Positions 43,390 through 52,932 of a DNA stretch of 64,000 nucleotides are shown here, in pieces. The stretch is from Sphingomonas sp. RIT328 (GTDB taxonomy: Bacteria; Pseudomonadota; Alphaproteobacteria; Sphingomonadales; Sphingomonadaceae): NCBI RefSeq assembly GCF_000632225.1, contig NZ_JFYV01000012.1:62001-126000 (forward strand), read 5' to 3'. Position 1 is the first letter of the stretch, and each line of letters starts with the position of its first letter. The notes under the pieces are model-generated. The model was not told the origin of the DNA. It did not search any database and saw nothing but the letters and a program-made list of their open reading frames with translations. A program made the translations under genes and the position numbers.

Positions 43390-44784
43390 GTGGCTGATAC
43401 CTTCGACCTTCTCATCCTCGGTTCGGGTCCCGGCGGCTATGTCGCGGCGATCCGGGCGAGCCAGCTCGGCCTCAAGGTCGGCATCGTCGAGCGCGAGCGG
43501 CTCGGCGGCATCTGCCTCAACTGGGGCTGTATCCCGACCAAGGCGCTGCTGCGCACCTCGGAAGTCTATCATTACATGACCCACGCCGAGACCTACGGGC
43601 TCAAGGCGGACAATGTCGGCTTCGACCTGGCCAAGATCGTCGATCGCAGCCGCAAGGTCGCCGGCCAGCTCAACGCCGGCGTCAAGGGCCTGATGAAGAA
43701 GAACAAGGTCCAGGTGTTCGAGGGCGTCGGCGCGCTCACCGGCAAGGGCAAGCTCAGCGTCAAGCAGGGCGACCAGACGATCGAGCTGACCGCCAAGCAC
43801 ATCATGGTCGCGACCGGCGCGCGCGCCCGCGACCTGCCCTTCGCCAAGGCCGACGGCAAGCGAATCTGGACCTATCGCCATGCGATGGTGCCCGAGGTGA
43901 TGCCGACCAAGCTGCTGGTTATCGGATCGGGCGCGATCGGTGTCGAATTCGCGAGCTTCTACAACGACATGGGCGCGGACGTCACGATCGTCGAAATGCT
44001 CGACCGGATCCTGCCGGTCGAGGATGCCGAGGTCAGCGAGTTCATGACCAAGGCGCTGACCAAGCAGGGGATCAAGATCCTCACCAAATCGGGCCTCGAA
44101 AAGCTCGAAGGCGGCGCCAACGGCGTCACCGCGGCGATCAAGGGCGCCGACGGCAAGGTCACCAGCACCGAATTCAGCCATGCGATCGTCGCGATCGGCA
44201 TCGTCCCCAATACCGAGAATATCGGGCTGGAGGCGCTGGGCGTCGAGACCGAGCGCGGCCATATCAAGGTCGACGGCTTCGGCCGCACCAACGTCGAGGG
44301 GATCTATGCGATCGGCGACGTCACCGGCGCACCGTGGCTCGCGCACAAGGCGAGCCACGAGGGCATCGTCTGCGTCGAGAAGATCGCCGGCCAGGACCCG
44401 CATCCGTTCGAGACGTGGAATATCCCCGGCTGCACCTACAGCCGTCCGCAGGTCGCCAGCGTCGGCCTGACCGAGGCCAAGGCCAAGGAGGCGGGGCATG
44501 CGGTGAAGGTCGGCAAATTCCCGTTCATCGGTAACGGCAAGGCGATCGCGCTCGGCGAGGCGGAGGGCTTCGTCAAGACGGTGTTCGACGCCAAGACCGG
44601 CGAGTTGCTCGGCGCGCACATGATCGGCGCGGAAGTCACCGAGCTGATCCAGGGCTATGTCATCGCACGTCAGCTCGAAACCACCGAGCATGAGCTGATG
44701 GAGACGGTGTTCGCGCACCCGACGCTCAGCGAGATGATGCATGAAAGCGTGCTCGGCGCTTATGGTCGCGCGCTCCACTTCTAG
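43390..44784 (+). CDS. lpdA: Dihydrolipoamide dehydrogenase (E3)
   Basis: E3 reoxidises the lipoyl groups of the pyruvate and oxoglutarate complexes with FAD and NAD. The 464-residue protein has the FAD motif LGSGPGGYVAAIRA, the redox disulfide C42-LNWG-C47, the NAD motif VIGSGAIGVEF, and the C-terminal HxxxxE interface (HPTLSEMMHESVLGAYGRALHF, cited in part as HPTLSEMMHES). The start is GTG with AAGGA upstream. It is preceded by pdhC, a small membrane gene and a thioesterase gene. Confidence 0.97.
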   Translation: MADTFDLLILGSGPGGYVAAIRASQLGLKVGIVERERLGGICLNWGCIPTKALLRTSEVYHYMTHAETYGLKADNVGFDLAKIVDRSRKVAGQLNAGVKGLMKKNKVQVFEGVGALTGKGKLSVKQGDQTIELTAKHIMVATGARARDLPFAKADGKRIWTYRHAMVPEVMPTKLLVIGSGAIGVEFASFYNDMGADVTIVEMLDRILPVEDAEVSEFMTKALTKQGIKILTKSGLEKLEGGANGVTAAIKGADGKVTSTEFSHAIVAIGIVPNTENIGLEALGVETERGHIKVDGFGRTNVEGIYAIGDVTGAPWLAHKASHEGIVCVEKIAGQDPHPFETWNIPGCTYSRPQVASVGLTEAKAKEAGHAVKVGKFPFIGNGKAIALGEAEGFVKTVFDAKTGELLGAHMIGAEVTELIQGYVIARQLETTEHELMETVFAHPTLSEMMHESVLGAYGRALHF

Positions 44785-44791
44785 GATCGGC

Positions 44792-46171
44792 ATGATCGAC
44801 AGCCGCGCCGCCCGTCGCTTCGGTGGCGCGGCGGCGCTTCTGTGTCTGCTGTCGCTCGCGCTCTTCTGGCCGGGCTATCTCGCCTATGACAGCCTCGCGC
44901 AATATGCGCAGGCGACGGGCGGGCGGTACGACGACTGGCATCCGCCGGTGATGGCGCGGCTCTGGTCGCTGTTCGGTGCGCGCGGACCGGCGCCGATGCT
45001 GATCGTGCAGCTCGGCGGCTATTGGCTCGGGCTCGGCCTGCTGGCGGCGGCTCTCGCCGCCCATGGGCGGCGGGCGGCAGCGGTGGCGATGCTCGGCATC
45101 GGCCTGTGGCCGCCGTTGCTCGGCTGGCAGAGCGCGGTGCTTAAGGACCTGCAGATGGCCGCGGCGCTGATCGCCGCGGTCGGCGTGACCGGCTGGTGGC
45201 GGCTGCACGGTCGGGCGATGCCGGGCTGGGCGATCGGGGCGGTGGCGCTGCTGTGCGGGTATGCGATGCTCGTCCGCGCCAATGCGCCCTTCGCGGTGGT
45301 GCCGCTGGCCGTGATGCTGCTGCCGCGGCCGACCGGGCTGCGCCGGGTGGCGCTCGCGCTGTTCGGCGTCGTGCTGGCGATCGCGCTCGCCGCGCCGATC
45401 AACCACCAGCTGCTTCATGGCGAGCGCAGCGGCGTCGAGCGGACGCAGGCGCTCTACGATCTGTCCGGGATCGGCGTCGCGAGCGGTGACGCGGCGGTCG
45501 GTCTGCCGCCTGCGACCTTCGCCGCGATGCGCGCCAAGGGGTGTGTCCGCCCCTATTTCTGGGACCCGCTCGGCGAGCCGCGCCGTTGCGAGGCTCTGGT
45601 GGCGCCGCTGCACGCGACGCCGCCGGCGACGCTGTACGTGCGGCTCGCGACGATGATCCTGCGCCATCCGATCGCTTATGCCGGTCATCGCCTTGCGCAT
45701 CTCAATTCGACCGAGCGGCTGTGGGTACCCTATCGCTGGCCGGGCGCCGCCCCGCCCGTCGCCAGCGAACCCAACCAGCTCGGCTTCGCCAATCCGGGCA
45801 AAGCGGCGGCGGGATGGCAGCGCTTCGCCGCGCTGCTGCTGGAGACGCCGCTCGGCTGGCCGATCGTCTGGATGGTCGCGGCGCTCGCCGGGCTGCGCTG
45901 CGCCTGGCGGCGCCGGGACGATGCGCTGGCGCGCGCGCTGTTCACCTCGGCGCTGGCGATCGAGGCGAGCTTCGCGGTGATCAGCATCGCCTCCGACCTG
46001 CGCTACCATCTGTGGACGCTGGCGGCGACGCTGATCGGCTGGGTGCTGCTCGGGCCGAGGCGCTGGCCGCGGGCCCTTGTGCTGCTGCTCGTCGCGGTGA
46101 TCGTGATCGGCGGCGTCGCGCGGCTGCTCCTGCCGCTCTCGCCGCAGACCTATACCGGGATGCTCGGCTGA
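44792..46171 (+). CDS. Polytopic membrane protein, glycosyltransferase-like (DUF6020-type)
   Basis: A 459-residue membrane protein with about ten helices. After the first helix comes WPGYLAYDSLAQYAQATGGRYDDW, cited in part as YLAYDSLAQYAQATGGRYDDW up to 20 residues, then HPPVMARLWSLF: an acidic first loop followed by a conserved His-Pro-Pro, as in dolichyl-phosphate-mannose-type GT-C glycosyltransferases and the DUF6020 family. A later loop has STERLWVPYRWPG. It may add a sugar to a lipid or protein; donor and acceptor are unknown. ATG at 44792, 7 bases after lpdA, has AGGA upstream. Confidence 0.72.
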   Translation: MIDSRAARRFGGAAALLCLLSLALFWPGYLAYDSLAQYAQATGGRYDDWHPPVMARLWSLFGARGPAPMLIVQLGGYWLGLGLLAAALAAHGRRAAAVAMLGIGLWPPLLGWQSAVLKDLQMAAALIAAVGVTGWWRLHGRAMPGWAIGAVALLCGYAMLVRANAPFAVVPLAVMLLPRPTGLRRVALALFGVVLAIALAAPINHQLLHGERSGVERTQALYDLSGIGVASGDAAVGLPPATFAAMRAKGCVRPYFWDPLGEPRRCEALVAPLHATPPATLYVRLATMILRHPIAYAGHRLAHLNSTERLWVPYRWPGAAPPVASEPNQLGFANPGKAAAGWQRFAALLLETPLGWPIVWMVAALAGLRCAWRRRDDALARALFTSALAIEASFAVISIASDLRYHLWTLAATLIGWVLLGPRRWPRALVLLLVAVIVIGGVARLLLPLSPQTYTGMLG

Positions 46172-46230
46172 CGCGGACGCGCAACCGTCGCGGGCCTCGC
46201 GACGTTGGGCCGGGCGAAGGAGAGCGATAC

Positions 46231-46575
46231 ATGGCCGACGATCACGCCGAGATCGAGAAGACGTTCAACGAAGCGGTCAACATGGCGCCCGCCGAGCTGG
46301 AGAAGTTCCTCGACACCGACGACAGCAAACGCGTCGGCTGGAAGGGCGAGGATGGGGACGGCAAGGGCGAGAGCGTCGGTCACGCCTCGGGCCGGCGCAT
46401 CGTCGAGATCAAGCGCACCAAGAAGGCCGATCGCAGCGACGACGACTACAAGCATATGAAGAAGGTGGTGAGCTACGTGCACCGCCACCTCGCCCAGGGC
46501 GGGCCGGCCAAGGACGTCGAGCATAGCGACTGGCGCTATTCGCTGATGAACTGGGGCCACGACCCGCTGAAGTGA
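46231..46575 (+). CDS. DUF3140 family protein
   Basis: A 114-residue soluble, charged protein of the DUF3140 family, function unknown. Landmarks are FNEAVNMAPAELEKFLDTDDSKRVGWK, cited in part as NMAPAELEKFLDTDDSKRVG, GRRIVEIKRTKKADRSDDD, and the conserved ending DWRYSLMNWGHDPLK. GAAGGAGA precedes the ATG. Convergent with the GGDEF-EAL gene, 4-bp gap. Confidence 0.85.
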   Translation: MADDHAEIEKTFNEAVNMAPAELEKFLDTDDSKRVGWKGEDGDGKGESVGHASGRRIVEIKRTKKADRSDDDYKHMKKVVSYVHRHLAQGGPAKDVEHSDWRYSLMNWGHDPLK

Positions 46576-46579
46576 CCCC

Positions 46580-48922
46580 CTAGGCGGCGACCGTCTCGTC
46601 CCAGCGGCGGCTCGCCACGGCGCGGGCTTCCTCGACCGGCAGCGGACGGCCGAAATAATAGCCCTGTACCTTCGTACAGCCGAGGTCCTGGACCATATGG
46701 TGTTCGGCCTCGGTCTCCACGCCTTCCGCGGTGGTCGCCATGCCGAGGCTTTGCGCCAGCGCGACGACGGCGCGGATGATCGCGATCGCCTCCTTGACGC
46801 CCTTTGACGCGCCCTGGACGAAGCTGCGGTCGATCTTGATCGAGGAAAAGCGCGTCCGCGACAGATAGCCGAGGCTCGAATAGCCGGTGCCGAAATCGTC
46901 AAGGCTGAGGCGCACGCCGAGATCGAGGATACGTTCGAGCGTCTTGGTCGCGCCGAGCCCCTCGTGCATGAACACGCTCTCGGTCACCTCGAGCTCGAGC
47001 CGCTCGACCGACAATCCCGATTCGGCAAGCGCCGAGGTGACGACGGCGACGAAGCCGGGGTTCTGCAACTGGTCGGCGGAGACGTTGACCGCGACCCGTG
47101 TCGGCGCCGGCCAGCGTGCCGCTTCGGCGCAGGCGGTGCGCAGCACCCATTCGCCGATCGGCTGGATCAGCCGCGCCTCCTCGGCGAGCGGAATGAACTT
47201 GGCGGGCGAGACGTCGCCGAATTGCGGACTGTGCCAGCGCAGCAGCGCCTCGAAACCGGTCAGGCTGCCGGTCGCGGCATCGACCACCGGCTGATAGTGG
47301 AGGTGCATCTCGCCCTTGTCGAGCGCCTGACGCAGCGCCATTTCGAGCACGCGCCGCTCCTCCGCCTGGACGTGCAGCTCGGGCTCATAGGCGTGGTAGA
47401 CGCCGCGGCCGGCGTCCTTGGCGCGATAGAGCGCGAGATCGGCGGAGCGGATCAGCATCTCGGCGGTGCGGCCGTCGCGCGGCCCGATCGCGAGCCCGAC
47501 CGAGGCGCCGATATAGAGGGTATGCGCGTCGACCTCATAGGGGCGCGACAGCGTCTCGATGATCCGCTGGGCGAGGCTCTCGACCGCGCGCGTGTCGGTC
47601 GCGTCGCGCATCACCACCGCGAATTCGTCGCCGCCGAGCCGGCCGCAATTGGTGTTGTCGTTCATCAACTGGCCGAGCCGCTCGGCGACGCGGCTGAGCA
47701 ACCGGTCGCCGACCGGGTGGCCGAGCGTGTCGTTGACCGCCTTGAACCGGTCGAGATCGATCATCATGAAGGCGCAGCGGCCGCCCCATTTGTCCGCCTC
47801 GCTCATCGCGCGGGCGAGCGTTTCGTTGACCATCAGCCGGTTGGGAAGCCCGGTCAGCGTGTCGAACCGCGCCATGCGGTTGATCTTGTCGTCGGAGGCG
47901 CGCTGTTCGGTGACGTCGGAGCCGACGCCGCGGAAGCCGCAGAAGGATCCATTCTCGTCGAAGCGCGGGCTGGCGGCGAGCTCCCACCAGCGTTCCTGCC
48001 CTTCGACGTTGAGCGACAGCCGCAGGTCGCGGAAGCTCTCGCGCGTCTTCAGCTTGTCGGCAAGATGGCGCAGCCCTGGCGCGAAATCGCCCGTCTCCCA
48101 GCTCGGCCCGGCGAGCACCTGGAGGAAGGGCATGCCCTCGATCGTCACGGGATCGAGCCCGCAGGCATAGGCGAACCGTGGCGAGGCGCGGACGACGCGG
48201 CGGGCGGCATCGGTCTCCCACAGCCAGTCGGCATTGGTCTCCTCGAATTCCCGCAGCAGCAGGCTCACCGTCTCGTCGCGTTCGGCTAAGGCCATCTGGC
48301 CGACCCGAATCACCACCAGCGAGCGCGCGCGATTGAGGCAGATCGCGATCAGCATCACCGTGAACACGGTCGTCGCGCCGGCCGCGGCGAAGCTGCCGTT
48401 CATGACCAGCTTGATCGTCACCGACAGGCCGAGTCCGCCGAGGAAGGCGATCGTCGCCAGCGCCAGCGGCGCCATCGCCACCGCGCCCGCGGTCATCAGC
48501 ACCGACAGGATCATCCACAGCACATAGGCGCTGTTCGACCCCGGCTGGGTGAACACCAGGCACGGCATCGCCCAGGCAATGGCAAGCGCGACGCCTTCGC
48601 CGGCGGTGGCGCGCAGATCGGATTGCGACGCATAGCCGCCGTCGCGATGACGCGTGCCGAGCCGCCGGATCGCCACCGCGACCGCCACCGTGCCGACGAG
48701 CAGCGCCCAGCCGCCGAGCCACAAGCCCGGCACCTGGCGCGCGAACAGCGACACCGTCGCCGCCGCGCCGAGCAGATTCGCGCCCAGCATCAGCAGCGCC
48801 AATTGCCGCCCCGCATCGAGCTGCGCCGAGCGGATCCGCGCCCAATGCGCGGCATCGTCGCCGTCACGCAGCCCCAGCAAATGGGCGAAACGGATCACGC
48901 TCGGATCCGCGGCGGGTATCAT
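46580..48922 (-). CDS. Membrane-bound PAS-GGDEF-EAL protein (c-di-GMP turnover)
   Basis: A 780-residue signalling protein. Residues 40-205 hold about six membrane helices; a PAS domain follows at about 225-345 (ADWLWETDAARRVVRASPRF, FCGFRGVGSDVTEQRASDD). The GGDEF domain is intact at 430-434 (GRLGGDEFAVV) with DLDRFKAVNDTLGH before it, and no RxxD inhibitory site is seen. The EAL domain has FEALLRW, NVSADQL, LDDFGTGYSSL and KIDRSF, so it looks catalytically complete. It could both make and break c-di-GMP. The start is uncertain; 48922 (MIPAADPS) is preferred because bases 48930-49020 look non-coding. Confidence 0.92.
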   Translation of the reverse strand: MIPAADPSVIRFAHLLGLRDGDDAAHWARIRSAQLDAGRQLALLMLGANLLGAAATVSLFARQVPGLWLGGWALLVGTVAVAVAIRRLGTRHRDGGYASQSDLRATAGEGVALAIAWAMPCLVFTQPGSNSAYVLWMILSVLMTAGAVAMAPLALATIAFLGGLGLSVTIKLVMNGSFAAAGATTVFTVMLIAICLNRARSLVVIRVGQMALAERDETVSLLLREFEETNADWLWETDAARRVVRASPRFAYACGLDPVTIEGMPFLQVLAGPSWETGDFAPGLRHLADKLKTRESFRDLRLSLNVEGQERWWELAASPRFDENGSFCGFRGVGSDVTEQRASDDKINRMARFDTLTGLPNRLMVNETLARAMSEADKWGGRCAFMMIDLDRFKAVNDTLGHPVGDRLLSRVAERLGQLMNDNTNCGRLGGDEFAVVMRDATDTRAVESLAQRIIETLSRPYEVDAHTLYIGASVGLAIGPRDGRTAEMLIRSADLALYRAKDAGRGVYHAYEPELHVQAEERRVLEMALRQALDKGEMHLHYQPVVDAATGSLTGFEALLRWHSPQFGDVSPAKFIPLAEEARLIQPIGEWVLRTACAEAARWPAPTRVAVNVSADQLQNPGFVAVVTSALAESGLSVERLELEVTESVFMHEGLGATKTLERILDLGVRLSLDDFGTGYSSLGYLSRTRFSSIKIDRSFVQGASKGVKEAIAIIRAVVALAQSLGMATTAEGVETEAEHHMVQDLGCTKVQGYYFGRPLPVEEARAVASRRWDETVAA

Positions 48923-49274
48923 CTCTCGGGTCACGCCGTGGTGATAGGCGCGCGAGGGTTGACGGAGTGTTAGAACCGTATCGGCTTCTGACCTATCCGT
49001 TTCGGAGAATTCTGGTTGTAACGCGGGCATTGCAGCGGGGAGGGATCGCGCTGCGTCCGGTCGAAGCCTCATAGGCAACGCGCCTTGGGGAATGCGTCGG
49101 CATCGAAGCCCGGATTTGTGATCGGTCGCCGCGCGGGCTGGAGCCCGACGATCCGCACCGGCTCCGCCCCGGCCCTAAGCGGGCTGCTCGGCCGCGCTCC
49201 ATAGATTCGCCGGCCAGCAGAGGGTCGGCAGGGCGCGACTCCGGCGCGGCACACGGACGGACGGCCTCTGCCCG

Positions 49275-49300
49275 CGCCTGAGCGCGGCCGCGCTCAGGCG
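49275..49300. terminator. Perfect 26-bp palindrome overlapping the acyl-AMP ligase stop
   Basis: CGCCTGAGCGCGG and its exact complement meet without a spacer, giving a 26-bp perfect palindrome with an internal NotI-like core. It covers the last codons and stop (49294-49296) of the acyl-AMP ligase gene and could end that transcript, though no U-tract follows. The 371-bp gap 48923-49293 contains this, an AT-richer promoter region near 48955-49010 for the GGDEF-EAL gene, and no gene I can support. Confidence 0.6.
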
Positions 49301-51069
49301 GCGATTGCGTACGGCTTGATGTCGCCGCTCAGATACAGGTTGCGCGCCTTGGCGCGGCTGAGCTTGCCAGAGCTGGTGCGCGGCAGCGTGCGCGGCGGAA
49401 TGAGTTCGATGACGCAGTTCATCCCCGTCACCGAGCGGACCCGTTCGCGGATTTCCTCGCGCAGCCGCTGGCGCTCGGCCTCGTCGCTGCTGCGACACTG
49501 GACGAGTACCGCCGGCGTCTCCTCGCCGCCCGGTGTGGTGATCGCGAAGGCGGCGATGTCACCCGCCTTGAAGCCGGGCAATTGCTCGACCGCCCATTCG
49601 ATGTCCTGCGGCCAATGGTTCTTGCCGTTGACGATGATCATGTCCTTGGCGCGACCGACGATGTAGATGTAGCCGTCCGACATATAGGCCATGTCGCCGG
49701 TATCGAGCCAGCCGTCGCTCATGCACGCCGCGGTCGCCTCGGGATCGCGGAAATAGCCGACCATCACGCTCGGCCCCTTGCACCACAATTTGCCGATCGC
49801 CCCATCGGGCAGCGGAGTGCCGTCCTCCTCGCGGATCTCGACGGTCATGTCGCGCACCGGCTTGCCGCAATTGACGATGGCGCGGAACCGCTGCGGGCGC
49901 GGGCCATCGTTGGCGGCGAGCGATTCGCCGCCGCCGGACAATTGCGTCTCCTCGACCAGCTCGACGCGGATGCCCTCGCCCGGCGGCATCAGCGAAACCG
50001 CCAGCGTCGCCTCGGCGAGGCCGTAGCTCGGCAGGAAGGCGCTCGCCTTGAAGCCGGCGTCGGCGAAGGCGTCGACGAACGCCTGCATCACGTCGGGACG
50101 GATCATGTCGGCGCCGTTGCCCGCGACGCGCCAGCGCGACAGGTCGAACCGGTCGGATGCCTTGGTCTGGCTCGACATGCGACGCGCGCAGATGTCGTAG
50201 CCGAAGGTCGGCGAATAGGAGAGGGCGGTGCCGTCGTGCCGGCTGATCAGGTCGAGCCACGCCAGCGGACGCCGGGCGAAATCCTCGGTCTTGAGATAGT
50301 CGGTCGACACCTGGTTGGCGATCGGCGACAGGAAGCAGCCGACCAGCCCCATGTCGTGATACCAGGGCAGCCAGCTGATGCAGCGATCGGTGCCCTCCGC
50401 TGCGATCTCCATGCCGTGGCTGTGCGCGGCGAGATTGTTGAGCAATTGATGATGCGTGATCGCGACGCCGTGCGGGAAGCGCGTCGAGCCGCTCGAATAT
50501 TGCAGATAGGCGATCGCGCTGCCCTCCGCCTGCGGCAGCGTCACGGCCGGCGCGTCGGCGCGCGCGAAGTCGGACCAGTCGATCCCCTGCGTGCCCGCGA
50601 GCTGCGCCGCCTCGGCCGCCATCGCGGCGAGTTCGGGCGGGAAGATCAGCATCTTGGGCTCGCAGCTCGCGAGCTGGACGCGGAGCTGCTCGATGTAGGA
50701 ATCGCGCCCGCCGAACGAGGTCGGCAGCGGCAGCGGCACCGGCCAGGCGCCGGCGTAGATCGTGCCGAAGAACAAGGCGGCGAATTCCGGACCGGTTTCG
50801 GCGACCAGCGCGATGCGGTCCTCCGGCCGTACGCCCGCGGCGATCAGCCGATAGGCCATGGCGATCGCGTCGTGGCGCAGCTCGGCGAAGGGATAGGGGC
50901 GGGTCAACATGCCGCGCGCATCGTGGAAGTTGAGGCCGCGCACGCCACGCGCGGCGTAATCGAGCGCCTCGCCCAGCGTATCGAAGTCGGCATACCGGCG
51001 CGGCAGGGCGTCCAGCGTCGGCGTGGCCGTCGGCTGGGGCGTCGGCGAAGGCGCGGACTGCTCGGTCAT
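49294..51069 (-). CDS. Fatty acyl-AMP ligase
   Basis: A 591-residue adenylate-forming enzyme. The ATP-binding motif is YLQYSSGSTRFPHGVAITHH, and the later signatures are SWLPWYHDMGLVG, PSYGLAEATLAV, GWLDTGDMAYMSDGYIYIVGR, cited in part as WLDTGDMAYMSDGYIYIVGR, and GKLSRAKAR. SYSPTFGYDIC and the WYHDMG loop are typical of fatty acyl-AMP ligases, which pass acyl-adenylates to an acyl carrier protein rather than to CoA. In sphingolipid-making bacteria such enzymes can feed sphingolipid assembly; that link is inference here, as no partner gene is near. ATG at 51069 is preferred over a TTG eight codons earlier. Confidence 0.88.
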   Translation of the reverse strand: MTEQSAPSPTPQPTATPTLDALPRRYADFDTLGEALDYAARGVRGLNFHDARGMLTRPYPFAELRHDAIAMAYRLIAAGVRPEDRIALVAETGPEFAALFFGTIYAGAWPVPLPLPTSFGGRDSYIEQLRVQLASCEPKMLIFPPELAAMAAEAAQLAGTQGIDWSDFARADAPAVTLPQAEGSAIAYLQYSSGSTRFPHGVAITHHQLLNNLAAHSHGMEIAAEGTDRCISWLPWYHDMGLVGCFLSPIANQVSTDYLKTEDFARRPLAWLDLISRHDGTALSYSPTFGYDICARRMSSQTKASDRFDLSRWRVAGNGADMIRPDVMQAFVDAFADAGFKASAFLPSYGLAEATLAVSLMPPGEGIRVELVEETQLSGGGESLAANDGPRPQRFRAIVNCGKPVRDMTVEIREEDGTPLPDGAIGKLWCKGPSVMVGYFRDPEATAACMSDGWLDTGDMAYMSDGYIYIVGRAKDMIIVNGKNHWPQDIEWAVEQLPGFKAGDIAAFAITTPGGEETPAVLVQCRSSDEAERQRLREEIRERVRSVTGMNCVIELIPPRTLPRTSSGKLSRAKARNLYLSGDIKPYAIAA

Positions 51070-51168
51070 CACGTATTCCTGTTCAGTCGCCAAACCGGCG
51101 AAACCATCGTCACTATGCGCTTTAACGCACGATCATCGTTCTAAATCCGGTGCCAGTGTGGCAACAAC

Positions 51169-51699
51169 ATGGCCATGAGGCACGAACGTCGTCCGCTTCC
51201 GCCGCTCGACACCGCCGCGCTGGAGCGAATGGCGTTGCGCTATGTCGAGCGGTTCGCGACGACGCGCGGGCGGCTAGCCGATTATCTCCAGCGCAAGATC
51301 CGCGAGCGCGGCTGGCAGGGCGAGGCCGCCGATCCGGCCGCGCTGGCACAGCGGATGGCCGACCTGGGCTATGTCAACGATCATCTCTATGCCGAGAGCA
51401 AGGCGGCGGCACTCACCCGGCGCGGCCTCGGCGCGCGGCGGGTGACGATGGCGCTGCGCCAGGCGGGGATCGGCGAGGCGGAGAGCGCCGGCCTCGCGCC
51501 GGCGGACGGGGAGGCGGCGATGGCGACCGCTTTGGCCTTTGCGCGGCGGAAGCGGATCGGCCCGTTCGGGCCACCGCCTGCCGACCGGGGGGCGCGCGAC
51601 AAGCAGCTCGCGGCCCTGCTGCGCGCCGGCCATGCGATGGAAATCGCGCGCAAGATTGTCGCATGTCGGGACGAAGCCGAGTTGCGAGAATCCGGGTAA
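51169..51699 (+). CDS. recX: RecX-family regulator
   Basis: A 176-residue helical-repeat protein of the RecX family, which caps or shortens RecA filaments. Repeat helices are seen in ALRYVERFATTRGRLADYLQRKI, cited in part as RYVERFATTRGRLADYLQRK, and LAQRMADLGYVNDHLYAESKAAALTRRGLGARRV, cited in part as LGYVNDHLYAESKAAALTRR, with RKRIGPFG as the C-terminal repeat opening. recA is not in the window. It is divergent from the acyl-AMP ligase gene. Confidence 0.9.
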   Translation: MAMRHERRPLPPLDTAALERMALRYVERFATTRGRLADYLQRKIRERGWQGEAADPAALAQRMADLGYVNDHLYAESKAAALTRRGLGARRVTMALRQAGIGEAESAGLAPADGEAAMATALAFARRKRIGPFGPPPADRGARDKQLAALLRAGHAMEIARKIVACRDEAELRESG

Positions 51700-51763
51700 A
51701 CCCTCCTTTCGCAATTGCAGCAGCGATGAACCGTGCTAGCGTAGCGCCAACAGGGGTGCAGTG

Positions 51764-52369
51764 ATGCGTAGCGAGCCGCAATGGGAGGGCGACGAGCGCG
51801 ACGACGGGGTGATGCCCGGCGATCGTGCGGTTCTGTCCGCCGCCACCGATCCGGGCGAGGCGGCGACGGTCGTGTCGGGCGTCATCAAATGGTTCGACGT
51901 GACGCGCGGTTTCGGTTTCGCAGTGGCGGACGATCGCGCGTTCGGCGACGTGCTGATCCATTTCTCGGTGCTTCAGTCGCATGGCCGGCGCAGCCTGCCC
52001 GAAGGCACGCGCGTCACCACGCTCGCCGTGCAGCGCGGGCGCGGCTATCAGGCGCGCGAGGTGCTCACCGTCGATACGTCGAACGCCGTCGAGGAGCGGC
52101 CCCGTGCGCCGCGTCCCGCCGATCGCGTCGATCCGGTGCCGCTGATCGACGACGCCGGCCCGTTCGAGGCGGTCGAGGTCAAATGGTTCAACCGGCTCAA
52201 GGGCTATGGCTTCCTCGTCCGCTATAGCGACGGCAGCGACGTCTTCGTGCATATGGAGACGCTGCGTCGCGCCGGCATCCTCGCGATCGAGCCCGACCAG
52301 CGGCTGCGCGCGCGGATCGTCGCCGGGCGCAAGGGGCCGCTCGCGGTCGAGGTCGACGCCGCCTCATGA
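51764..52369 (+). CDS. Protein with two cold-shock domains
   Basis: A 201-residue protein with two cold-shock domains. Domain 1 (about 37-100) has [20 protein letters not shown] with RNP1 GFGF and RNP2 VLIHF; domain 2 (about 135-198) has [20 protein letters not shown] with GYGF and VFVHM. Such double proteins are typical of alphaproteobacteria and bind single-stranded RNA or DNA. A Pro/Arg linker joins the domains. ATG at 51764; a GTG one codon earlier is possible. Its stop overlaps the DUF192 gene start as ATGA. Confidence 0.92.
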   Translation: MRSEPQWEGDERDDGVMPGDRAVLSAATDPGEAATVVSGVIKWFDVTRGFGFAVADDRAFGDVLIHFSVLQSHGRRSLPEGTRVTTLAVQRGRGYQAREVLTVDTSNAVEERPRAPRPADRVDPVPLIDDAGPFEAVEVKWFNRLKGYGFLVRYSDGSDVFVHMETLRRAGILAIEPDQRLRARIVAGRKGPLAVEVDAAS

Positions 52370-52863
52370 TCGGCGGCAAGGCGGCGCTGGTGCTGGTGGC
52401 GGTGCTCGGCGTCGGCGCGGCCGGCGTCGCGGTTCAGCAGGGCGTCTTCTCCGGACCGCCGGCAGCGATTGCGGCGAAGCGGACGCTGGCCGTCACGATC
52501 ACCGGTGCACAGGGCGCGCACGTCTTCGACGTCGAGCGGGCGACGACCAGCGCCGAGCAGGCGCGCGGATTGATGTACCGCACCGATCTCAAGCCCGACG
52601 GCGGCATGCTGTTCTGGCCCTATCCGCCCGAAGGCGGCGCGCCGAGGGTCGCCAATTTCTGGATGAAGAACACGCCGACGCCGCTCGACATCCTGTTCAT
52701 CCGCGCCGACGGCACGATCGCGACGATCGCCGAAAATACCGTGCCCTTCTCGGAAGCGCCGGTGTCGTCGCGCGAGCCGATCGCCGCGGTGCTCGAACTC
52801 GTCGGCGGCCGCACCGCAGATCTCGGCATCGCCGAGGGCGATCGGGTCGCCTGGGCCAAATGA
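52366..52863 (+). CDS. DUF192 family exported protein
   Basis: A 165-residue protein with an N-terminal membrane or signal segment ([18 protein letters not shown]) and a DUF192 domain. Family landmarks are [32 protein letters not shown] and [10 protein letters not shown]. The function of DUF192 is unknown. It is coupled to the cold-shock gene. Confidence 0.88.
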   Translation: MIGGKAALVLVAVLGVGAAGVAVQQGVFSGPPAAIAAKRTLAVTITGAQGAHVFDVERATTSAEQARGLMYRTDLKPDGGMLFWPYPPEGGAPRVANFWMKNTPTPLDILFIRADGTIATIAENTVPFSEAPVSSREPIAAVLELVGGRTADLGIAEGDRVAWAK

Positions 52864-52932
52864 CGCCGCCCGCCGCCGCGATGCGATCCGCGGTTGAAGG
52901 GCAGGGCGGCAACGGGTAAGCGCAGGCGCATC

